From: JADJQU01 sp035490315
GTDB taxonomy: Bacteria; Planctomycetota; UBA1135; GCA-002686595
DNA: 51,724 nt
NCBI GenBank assembly: GCA_035490315.1
Contig: DATHET010000078.1
Location: 1 to 51,724, forward strand
Reading direction: 5' to 3'
The notes beneath the pieces are model-generated. The model searched no databases, was not told the DNA's origin, and saw nothing but the letters and a program-made list of their open reading frames with translations. Of this stretch, positions 20,636 to 26,882 are shown piece by piece. Within the stretch, counting starts at the first letter, position 1. The number at the start of each line of letters is the position of its first letter. The position numbers and the translations under genes were made by a program.

Positions 20636-20922
20636 GCTTGTTCACGCGCCTTTTCGGTCGCGCCGCTGCGGACCGCCCGCGAGTCGATCGCGGAGATCCC
20701 GCACGGGTTCTCGAGGTCGACCGGCTGCTCGACGAGCTGCGCGGCACCTTCGCCGCCGATGGGGGAGACGTGCGCCTGGCCTGGATCCGCGGCGGAGTGG
20801 TGGGATTGGAATTGCACGGTGCCTGCGCTGGTTGTGCGGCGAGTGGGCTGACCTTGGAATTGCTCTTGCGCCCGAAGCTGCGCGAACGCTGCGCGTGGTT
20901 CGAGACGATCGAGCGGGTCTGA
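20632..20922 (+). CDS. NifU C-terminal-domain Fe-S scaffold-like protein
   Basis: The 96-residue protein matches the NifU C-terminal domain: LDELRGTFAADGGDVRLAWI, then LHGACAGCAASGLTLELLL. CAGC supplies the two cysteines (CxxC) that hold a transient Fe-S cluster for transfer to apoproteins. The GTG start at 20632 overlaps the stop of the gene before; a TTG at 20617 is possible. The N-terminal 30 residues (SLFTRLFGRAAADRPR) are basic and not part of the domain. No cysteine desulfurase is nearby. Confidence 0.82.
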   Translation: MSLFTRLFGRAAADRPRVDRGDPARVLEVDRLLDELRGTFAADGGDVRLAWIRGGVVGLELHGACAGCAASGLTLELLLRPKLRERCAWFETIERV

Positions 20923-20977
20923 GCCCGCGCGGCCCGTCCGCGAATGGACGAGCCGCGCGAGCGACGACCACCCGGCG

Positions 20978-22267
20978 CTAGAGCAGCCCGGCGTTCGAGC
21001 TGCCGACGAAGACTCCCGTCGGTCCGCCGACCAGGAACTGGTAAGCGAACAGGCCCTGCAGCCCACCCGGATTCTGGATCTGGAACACGCTCGTTCCATT
21101 CGCATCGCTCGGAAGGAAGAACGGCAGGCGGCGCGTTTGCGACATCACGAAGGGCGTGTGGAACAGGAAGCCCGGGAAGGGCAGAGCGACCTCGTTCGGG
21201 AGCAGCGCCGTCTGCCGGCAAAAGAGCAGATAAGCGCAGCCGTTCGGAATGCCGCCGGTCACGGTCAGCGTGACCGGGCCGACGCCGCTGAGTCCCGGTC
21301 CGCTCAGGATCAGTTGCGGGCGCGCGGGACTGACCACCGAGCGCAGGCTCGAGCTGGAGAAATCGGTTGCGCCGTAAGCGAGCTGCACCCCGCTGCTCGG
21401 CTGGTAGGCGTCGAACGTAGCCGCCGTCGCCCCCGGCAGGAATTGCATCCCGTAGATCGAATTGGCGCCGGCGTCGACCACGATCGGCGAGCTCGAAGGT
21501 GTTGCGCCGACGCGGCGCACGAAGTTGGTTCCGAGCAGGAAGCTCGTCTCCGCGATGTAGACCTTCTGCGTCGACGGATCGACGGCGAGCGAGGCTCCGC
21601 CATCCAATCCGACGCACACCGGCGTCGCGTTGGAATTGTCCAACCCACCCGCCGCGACCGCGGCCGCGCTCCATTTCACGACATCGGTAGAGTCCGCGGG
21701 AGCAGGGAAGCCGATGCCTTGCGTCGCGTAGTACAGCGTGCCGCTGGAATCGAACGCGATCGGGCCCGAGGGACCGTTCACGTGGCCGATCGGCGTCAGC
21801 GCTCCGCTGGGAATCGCGACCTTGTAGATGTCGTTGCCCGGCCCGAAGTTGCCGGTCGCCGCGCTGACGAAGAGCTCACCGGCCGGCGAGAAAGCCCCGT
21901 CGTAATTGAACGTCAGCGAGGCGAGCTGCAGCTTGCCCGAGGCGTCGGTGGGCACGAGCCACAGTTTCTGGTTGCTGCTCTCGCCGACGATCACGGTGGT
22001 CCCCGCGGGATCGGTCACGGCGAAGCTCGGGAAGACGCTGTTGGCGAAGGTGGCCAGCGTCTGCACGAAAGCGCCCTGCGCAGTCCAGCGGTCGACGTTC
22101 TGACCGTCGAAGGTGACGAAATCGCCGCCGGGCAGGCTGGTGGTCGGAGCGGCGAAAGCTGGATTCTGCACGCTCTGCACCGAGTAGCCCGAGGCGGGCG
22201 TGTCGGCTTGCAGCGAGGGCATCCAGAGCGAGAGCGCAAACAACGGAACGAGCAGCAGGTTCTTCAT
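20978..22267 (-). CDS. secreted, probable beta-propeller protein under cobalamin riboswitch control
   Basis: The 429-residue product has a signal peptide (KNLLLVPLFALSLWMPSLQA). Residues 30-310 show short repeating strand motifs of NHL/SMP-30-like propellers (SFAVTDPAGTTVIVGES, GAFSPAGELFVSAATG, GPIAFDSSGTLYYATQ, SLAVDPSTQKVYIAET). The last 110 residues form a separate domain (GPVTLTVTGGIPNGCAYLLF to the C-terminus) of the kind ending many secreted planctomycete proteins. It is the only gene downstream of the B12 riboswitch at 22421-22621. By context it may bind or scavenge cobalamin, as the propeller BtuG does in Bacteroides; this is inference, and no B12-binding motif is visible. Confidence 0.82.
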   Translation of the reverse strand: MKNLLLVPLFALSLWMPSLQADTPASGYSVQSVQNPAFAAPTTSLPGGDFVTFDGQNVDRWTAQGAFVQTLATFANSVFPSFAVTDPAGTTVIVGESSNQKLWLVPTDASGKLQLASLTFNYDGAFSPAGELFVSAATGNFGPGNDIYKVAIPSGALTPIGHVNGPSGPIAFDSSGTLYYATQGIGFPAPADSTDVVKWSAAAVAAGGLDNSNATPVCVGLDGGASLAVDPSTQKVYIAETSFLLGTNFVRRVGATPSSSPIVVDAGANSIYGMQFLPGATAATFDAYQPSSGVQLAYGATDFSSSSLRSVVSPARPQLILSGPGLSGVGPVTLTVTGGIPNGCAYLLFCRQTALLPNEVALPFPGFLFHTPFVMSQTRRLPFFLPSDANGTSVFQIQNPGGLQGLFAYQFLVGGPTGVFVGSSNAGLL

Positions 22268-22268
22268 G

Positions 22269-22297
22269 GGGTTCGATCTTTCGTCGAAGCCGAACCC
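22269..22297 (-). promoter_or_regulatory. hairpin touching the start codon (possible expression platform)
   Basis: In the minus-strand message GGGTTCG pairs with CGAACCC; the second arm ends one base before the ATG at 22267, and the only purine-rich ribosome-site candidate (GAAAGA) lies in its loop. Such a hairpin could let the upstream riboswitch control translation. A longer hairpin (GGGCTCTTC/GAAGAAGAGTCC region, about 22335-22357) lies between it and the aptamer and has no U-tract. Confidence 0.5.
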
Positions 22298-22420
22298 GAA
22301 AAAGACTGGCCGAGCGTGAGAGCCGGGACGTCGGTCCGGACTCTTCTTCGAAGAGCCCGACGGAGTCGAAGCTGCAGGGCGCGCGCACCAAACCCTCTTC
22401 CGGAGTTCAGCAGGTGGGCA

Positions 22421-22621
22421 CAGCGCGGTGGATATCCTGACTCGTCGCTTGTGGCCGGAGACCCTCGCCTTCCCGGCCTTCCGTGATCACGGAGGAACAG
22501 TGGCTTGCGCGCGCGCGGGCTCCTCGCGATGGGGGAGCGACGTGCGCGAGCTGCGGGTCGCGGCAGCGGCTTACAGTGGCGGGACCGTGCAGGCTTCGCA
22601 CCTGCTTCCCCAACCGTGCTG
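22421..22621 (-). promoter_or_regulatory. cobalamin riboswitch (B12 aptamer)
   Basis: Read on the minus strand, all conserved blocks occur in order: GGGGAAGCAGGTGCGAAGCC, then GGTCCCGCCACTGTAAG, then after a variable arm GCCACTG paired region and CCGGGAAGGC, and finally the B12-box AGTCAGGATATCC. The closing P1 helix is CAGCACGGT (22621-22613) with ACCGCGCTG (22429-22421), eight of nine pairs. This is a complete adenosylcobalamin-type aptamer. Bound B12 normally lowers expression of the downstream gene, here the secreted propeller protein. Confidence 0.93.
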
Positions 22622-22649
22622 GCGATGGATTGTCACAGACAGGCCGAGC

Positions 22650-22678
22650 AAGCTACTTGCGGCCCTCGGAGCTGTCAA
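22650..22678 (-). promoter_or_regulatory. sigma-70-type promoter of the riboswitch transcript
   Basis: On the minus strand a perfect -35 TTGACA (22678-22673) and a -10 TAGCTT (22655-22650) are 17 bases apart. Transcription would begin near 22643, about 20 bases before the aptamer, giving a leader of roughly 375 bases. Confidence 0.72.
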
Positions 22679-22733
22679 CGCGGGTTCAGCTGCGAGCCTT
22701 CCGCGGCTAGACTCTCGAATTCATCGAAGAACC

Positions 22734-24413
22734 ATGTCGCTTCCCCAGACCAGCATCGAGCTCGCCTTCACACAGCTCCAGGAGCGCGCGCGCCGCGATC
22801 CCGCGGTGTGGCTCGAATTCCAGGCCAGCCTGATCGAGTTCCTGGGCGCGGCGGGGGCTCCGATGGAGGCGCGCAACCTCGACATGGCGACCCGGCGCCA
22901 CGCCGAGTGGTTCCTGCTCGAACGCCCCAGCGACACCCTCGACGTGGCCCCCGTCGCGGCCTACGGCATCGATCCGGCCGCCGACGAGGATTCCGAGCTC
23001 GGCCAGGGCCACGGCGCGCTACTCGGTTCCTTCGCGAGCGTGTTCGAGATCACCGGGGTCAATTCAGGCGAGGGTGTCTGGGTGCGCGATCTCGCCGGTC
23101 TCGGTGAATATCCGCTCGAGGAGCCCGACGCGAGCCGAGCCCTGGAAGCCGGTGACATGCTCGTCGGTCGCGTGTTCCCGGTCGGCGATGCGCTCTACCG
23201 GATTTCTCACGCCTCCGGTTTTTTCCGCGATCCGCGCCTGCTCGCTGCCGTGCGCCACGACCTGGAGCGCGCTCGCACCGACCGTCGCGGCGTGATCCGG
23301 CTGTCGCAGCGCGAGCTGGAGTCGATGTTCTTCGGCGTGCCGATCGCTGCGGCGAAAGCGGCCGGCGGCGTCCATGCGCCTCCCTTGCCGAGCACGAGCC
23401 AGTCCGCGATCAGCGCCGCGCGCAAGTCCCTGGCAGCCGGTGGACTGGATCCATCCGAGATCGAGGACGTGATGGCCGAGCTCGCTTCCGAGCCCTTCGA
23501 TCCATCCGCGGTGCTGCCGGGAGCCGGAGATCGGCTCGGCGAAATCCTCGCGCGCCTCGCCTTCGAAACCGACGTCGATCTCGAGACGGCGCGGCGCGCC
23601 CTGGCCCAGGCCTGGCCGGAATTGTCCGCGCCCCCGGCTGCGACGCAACGCGGCGCTGAGCGAGGTCAACGCAAGAGCAGCGTCGGCAGGCGCGCACCCA
23701 AGGTCGATCGAGCCCTTTCCGATTTCGACGCGCGCCGCGCCCAGGGTGCGGATCTCGACACGCTCTTTGCCGAGCTCGAAGCCGAGCTCGACCTGGAGTC
23801 GGAAGACACATCCGAGGACGCGCCTGCGCCCGATTTTCCCGGCGTCGTCGGCGCGATGGTGATCGAGTTCCTGTGGGACATCGAGCGCGAGCGCGGAGCA
23901 GACGCCGCGCGCGAGCTCGCCGGCATCGCCAACTTCGCCGAGTACGCGAAGGCGCAGGGGGTCTTCGAGAACCTCGGCGAGCGCGATCTCTTGTTGTTCG
24001 CCTGCCTGTGGCTGCCCGAGCACGCGAGCTCCGCGGACGAGGCGACGCGCTGGTTCCACGCCCTGGTCGAGTTCTCGAGCTGGGCCGAGGATCGCCATGA
24101 AGTGCGCCTCGCCAGCGACCTCGAGGCCACGCGCGCTGGACTAGCTCAGTCCTTGCCGCGGATTTGCGACGCCAACGCGCGCCTGCGTGCACGCCTGGGT
24201 CCGCTCGCGCCAGGCGGAGAGATGCTGGGCTTCGAGGGCGGCCGCGTTGCGCGCACACCGCGCGGCGAGGAACGCGTGGTCTCGATGCCCAAGGACGCAG
24301 CAGCCTTCGTCGAGTCGGGCGACTTCTTGCGCGCCGAGTCGGCGGTCGGCGGCGAGATGCGCGTCGTGTGCGTGTATCCGCCGCAGACGGTGCGCCTGGG
24401 CGAGATCGACTAA
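22734..24413 (+). CDS. large conserved-looking protein of unknown function
   Basis: I do not recognise this 559-residue, strongly acidic, cytoplasmic-looking protein (no signal, no membrane helix). The N-terminal 260 residues form one domain (LEFQASLIEFLGAAGA, WFLLERPSD, GVWVRDLAGLGEYPL, VGRVFPVGDALYRIS); the middle is low-complexity and charged (about 300-375, with RRAPKVDRALSDFD and LESEDTSEDAPAP); the C-terminal 180 residues are helical (VVGAMVIEFLWDIERERG) and end in a small beta part. No catalytic motif stands out. TAGACT at 22708-22713 may be its -10 box, making this a divergent promoter region with the riboswitch transcript. Confidence 0.8.
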   Translation: MSLPQTSIELAFTQLQERARRDPAVWLEFQASLIEFLGAAGAPMEARNLDMATRRHAEWFLLERPSDTLDVAPVAAYGIDPAADEDSELGQGHGALLGSFASVFEITGVNSGEGVWVRDLAGLGEYPLEEPDASRALEAGDMLVGRVFPVGDALYRISHASGFFRDPRLLAAVRHDLERARTDRRGVIRLSQRELESMFFGVPIAAAKAAGGVHAPPLPSTSQSAISAARKSLAAGGLDPSEIEDVMAELASEPFDPSAVLPGAGDRLGEILARLAFETDVDLETARRALAQAWPELSAPPAATQRGAERGQRKSSVGRRAPKVDRALSDFDARRAQGADLDTLFAELEAELDLESEDTSEDAPAPDFPGVVGAMVIEFLWDIERERGADAARELAGIANFAEYAKAQGVFENLGERDLLLFACLWLPEHASSADEATRWFHALVEFSSWAEDRHEVRLASDLEATRAGLAQSLPRICDANARLRARLGPLAPGGEMLGFEGGRVARTPRGEERVVSMPKDAAAFVESGDFLRAESAVGGEMRVVCVYPPQTVRLGEID

Positions 24414-24432
24414 GAGCCGATCGAACGACTGC

Positions 24433-25044
24433 TCAGCGCATCGAGGCCGGGATCTGCACCTCGGTCACGAGCTGATTCCAATCGCTGACGCCACCGGGAT
24501 CGACCAGATAGGTCTCGCGGATCGGACCCGCTTCGGACCAGGACAGGGAGCGCATGTACGCGAACATGCCCGGGTAGGCTCGCGGCACTTCCGGGTAAGG
24601 ACCGACGACGAAGGCGTACACGACCGTGGTGCTCTCGAGGACGTCGTACTGAAGGCCCGCAGCTGGCGTCACCACGGAGTCGACCGGGAAGCATGCGCGC
24701 GCGCGCAAGGCGTTCGCCGCTACCGTGCCCGGGTCGTCGTAGTACAACGCGAAGGGCGGCCCGCTGGGCTCCAGGTGCTGCTCGCGAACCGCCTGGTCCG
24801 CCTTGGCCAGGGCTTCGCCGATCCGAGTGTAGCTGCCGACCCAGTCGACATAGACGTAGGGTTGGTCGAGGCGCTGCTTCCAATTGGCGTGAACCTCCGA
24901 GTAGGGAGGCATGGTCAGGGCCAGGTCGGGTTCCTGGAGGATGCTCGGCGCGCGAGCTCCGAGATCGGCCGGCGGACGGCTGTCTCCGACGGCGCAGGAG
25001 CTGACCAGGACGAACAACACCAACGAGCTGCCTGAGTGGTTCAT
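24433..25044 (-). CDS. GyrI-like effector-binding-domain lipoprotein
   Basis: The 203-residue protein has a short signal with lipobox VSSC (residues 14-17), so it is probably lipid-anchored. The rest resembles the GyrI-like/AraC effector-binding fold: GPPFALYYDDPGTVAANALRA, an ACFPVDSVVTP strand, AFVVGPYPEVPRAYPGMFAYM, and the closing RETYLVDPGGVSDWNQLVTE. This fold binds small hydrophobic or cationic ligands; most members are cytoplasmic, so an exported lipoprotein version may act in sensing or sequestration outside the membrane. It is divergent from the MaoC gene across an AT-rich gap. Confidence 0.72.
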   Translation of the reverse strand: MNHSGSSLVLFVLVSSCAVGDSRPPADLGARAPSILQEPDLALTMPPYSEVHANWKQRLDQPYVYVDWVGSYTRIGEALAKADQAVREQHLEPSGPPFALYYDDPGTVAANALRARACFPVDSVVTPAAGLQYDVLESTTVVYAFVVGPYPEVPRAYPGMFAYMRSLSWSEAGPIRETYLVDPGGVSDWNQLVTEVQIPASMR

Positions 25045-25196
25045 GGACTCAGGCTGTCGGCCGTTGCAGGGAAAGCCTTGAACCGTGGCAGAGCGGGGCG
25101 AAGGCCTGGACGCATGACAGAGTCGGGCTTGGAGCGCCCGCGCAACATAAGGTCCATGATCGGCCCGGGCTGGATCACGCTGAGTAACAACGTCTG

Positions 25197-25210
25197 ATAA
25201 TGTACATTAT
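25197..25210. promoter_or_regulatory. AT-rich 14-bp palindrome in divergent intergenic region
   Basis: ATAATGTACATTAT is a perfect palindrome in an otherwise very GC-rich window, 45 bases before the maoC start. A second perfect inverted repeat GCAACATAA/TTATGTTGC (25142-25150 and 25207-25215) brackets it. The gap 25045-25254 separates the divergent GyrI-like and MaoC genes, so an operator overlapping one or both promoters is likely. Confidence 0.5.
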
Positions 25211-25254
25211 GTTGCTCTACAACTACCCTGTTGCTTCGGGTACCGTCCCGTCCC

Positions 25255-25749
25255 ATGGACACTGGCGCCCAAGCCCCTGGCAAGACCTTCGACGATCTCA
25301 GTCTGGGCGACACGTTCGTCTCTCCCTCCCGCACCCTGGACCAAGGTCATGTCGTCTCCTTCGCGGAACTGTCCGGCGACTCCAACCCCGTCCACCTCGA
25401 CGAGGTCTTCGCTCGCAGCACTCTGTTTCGCGGAAGGATCGCCCATGGCCTGCTCATTCAATCGATCGCCAGCGGACTCGCCTGGCAGACAGGTGTCTTC
25501 CGAGGAACGATCGTCGCGCTCGCCGAGATGACCATGCGCTTCGAGGCTCCCGTGAGACCAGGTGATACCATTCGCGTAGAACTCAGCGTGCTCGCGAAGG
25601 ATCCGAGTCCCGGCCCGCGCCGAGGCCATGTGCGATGGCGGACCCGAGTGCAGAACCAAAAAGACGAGACCGTGATCGACGGTGAGTGGCTGACGCTGCT
25701 GCACCGCGCCCGAGCGCCGCGCCGGAACGGCGAGGAATCGACGAAGTGA
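25255..25749 (+). CDS. MaoC-like dehydratase / enoyl-CoA hydratase
   Basis: The 164-residue single hotdog-domain protein has the (R)-specific hydratase signature FAELSGDSNPVHLDEVFA, with the catalytic Asp and His, followed by FRGRIAHGLLIQS. Such enzymes hydrate trans-2-enoyl-CoA in beta-oxidation, polyhydroxyalkanoate supply or modified fatty-acid paths. I start at ATG 25255; the TTG at 25231 would add eight residues. No clear Shine-Dalgarno sequence precedes it. The stop overlaps the next gene's GTG. Confidence 0.88.
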   Translation: MDTGAQAPGKTFDDLSLGDTFVSPSRTLDQGHVVSFAELSGDSNPVHLDEVFARSTLFRGRIAHGLLIQSIASGLAWQTGVFRGTIVALAEMTMRFEAPVRPGDTIRVELSVLAKDPSPGPRRGHVRWRTRVQNQKDETVIDGEWLTLLHRARAPRRNGEESTK

Positions 25750-26027
25750 ACCGCAAGTACTGTTTCATGAACGCTCAACGGCCTTGCGACCTGACCTGCA
25801 AGGCAGCCTTCGAAGTCGACGATCCGGTCGACAACATCGATTGCTACTTCATCTGGCTCGCGTACCACTTCGGCGAGGGCTTCTACGAGATCCGCAAATC
25901 GCTGGAGGGCGGCGGCGGGATTCCTGGTGCCGGAGGCGGCGCAGGTCCCGGCGGATTCGGTGGCATGCCAGGCAGCGGTCCGATGCCGCCGCCGATGCAT
26001 CCGAAGGGACCGAAGGGCTACAACTGA
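25746..26027 (+). CDS. small Cys-containing protein with Gly/Pro-rich tail, unknown
   Basis: I do not recognise this 93-residue protein. The first half holds four cysteines (KYC, RPC, LTC, IDC) and aromatic residues (CYFIWLAYHFGEGFYEI), the second is a low-complexity Gly/Pro/Met tail (GGGGIPGAGGGAGPGG). The Cys spacing could bind a metal but fits no ribbon I know. The GTG start overlaps the maoC stop (GTGA) and GAGG lies 11 bases upstream, so it is co-translated with the dehydratase. Confidence 0.7.
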   Translation: MNRKYCFMNAQRPCDLTCKAAFEVDDPVDNIDCYFIWLAYHFGEGFYEIRKSLEGGGGIPGAGGGAGPGGFGGMPGSGPMPPPMHPKGPKGYN

Positions 26028-26051
26028 GCGGCGTCTCGCTCCCCGCCCGAA

Positions 26052-26073
26052 GCGCTTTGCTGAGCAAAGTCGC
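26052..26073. terminator. hairpin between convergent genes
   Basis: GCGCTTTGC-TGA-GCAAAG-T-CGC forms a nine-pair stem with one bulged T between the stops of the convergent genes ending at 26027 and 26082. It lacks a T-run on either strand, so a termination role is tentative. Confidence 0.35.
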
Positions 26074-26081
26074 AGTGGGGG

Positions 26082-26639
26082 TCAGGAGGAGCGCGGTACG
26101 ACGGAAGCTCCGCCAGGGAACTTGTGAACCTTGGTCGACGGCGGACCGAGATCCCAGTCGAAGGCGATTCCGATCAAGGCGTGCTTGAATTCACGCGCCT
26201 CGGGATGCGGCCAGTCGAGGGCGATCGCCTGGCCCGGCTCGGGCGAGAACACATTGGACTGCTGCATGCCCAGTGCGCGAGCGGCCGCCGCTCGGATGCC
26301 CTGCGCCTGCAGCACGACCACGAGCTCGCCGTGCTCGAATTCGCGCGAGAGCTCGTCGAGCACTCGCAGCACGCGCGCTCCGAAAGCGTCGGCCGAATCC
26401 GCGGACAACGGCTCGAGTGCTGGCTCGACGCGAAAAGGGGTTCCCGTCCGATCCGCGAGCTCGGTGAGGACCCGGACGCTGGCACGGTCGGAGGTCCCGA
26501 CGATCGCCCGCGGCTTGCGCCGGCCGAGGCGATCGAGCATGGGGCCCAAGGCGAGCATCTCCCCCACCTCGATTGCTGGTTCCCCCCGTGCGCGTTCGCG
26601 CGGCGGACAGACCAGGAAAAGCCGGGTGAGGAGCTCCAC
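26082..26639 (-). CDS. histidine-phosphatase-superfamily protein lacking catalytic residues
   Basis: The 185-residue protein has the fold pattern of phosphoglycerate-mutase/SixA-type phosphatases: a first strand LLTRLFLVCPP, helix LALGPMLDRLGRRKPRAIVGTS, and the second-half block ELVVVLQAQGIRAAAARALGM followed by FSPEPGQAIALDW. In active members the first strand ends RHGE and the later one reads SHGG; here they are CPPRE and LQAQG, so both catalytic histidines and the arginine are gone. A non-catalytic binding role is inferred. The start is GTG 26639. It is convergent with the small Cys protein gene. Confidence 0.68.
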   Translation of the reverse strand: MELLTRLFLVCPPRERARGEPAIEVGEMLALGPMLDRLGRRKPRAIVGTSDRASVRVLTELADRTGTPFRVEPALEPLSADSADAFGARVLRVLDELSREFEHGELVVVLQAQGIRAAAARALGMQQSNVFSPEPGQAIALDWPHPEAREFKHALIGIAFDWDLGPPSTKVHKFPGGASVVPRSS

Positions 26640-26796
26640 GGGGCGAACTCTAGCCCCTCGACCCTCCGAGAGCTTCGGGTCCCCAGGAGAACCTCTCGTT
26701 ACGAGCTCGAAACACGAGCCTAGAGCCGGGGCGAGGCAAGACGCTCGAAAACCCCCTCTGGAAGCCCGGGAAGGCCGATCGACGAGCCTCCAACCC

Positions 26797-26814
26797 CTGG
26801 CATGGGGCTTGCTT
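26797..26814 (+). promoter_or_regulatory. sigma-54-type promoter (-24/-12) of HEAT protein A
   Basis: CTGGCATGGGGCTTGCTT matches the RpoN consensus TGGCACG-N4-TTGC, with the invariant GG and GC separated by exactly ten bases. It lies 71 bases before the start codon. The palindromic CTCGT-TA-CGAG at about 26696-26706 could be an activator site. The paralogue's promoter at 29415 has the same pattern. Confidence 0.6.
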
Positions 26815-26882
26815 TCTCGTCAAGTCAGCGAGATTCTAATGACTCGCTCCCCCATCGGTTCGAATCCACATCACGGAACATC

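Noticed and set aside
21137..22486. 449-residue open frame on the plus strand across the riboswitch
   Set aside because: It is antisense to the secreted propeller gene and to the B12 aptamer, both better supported; no coding features.
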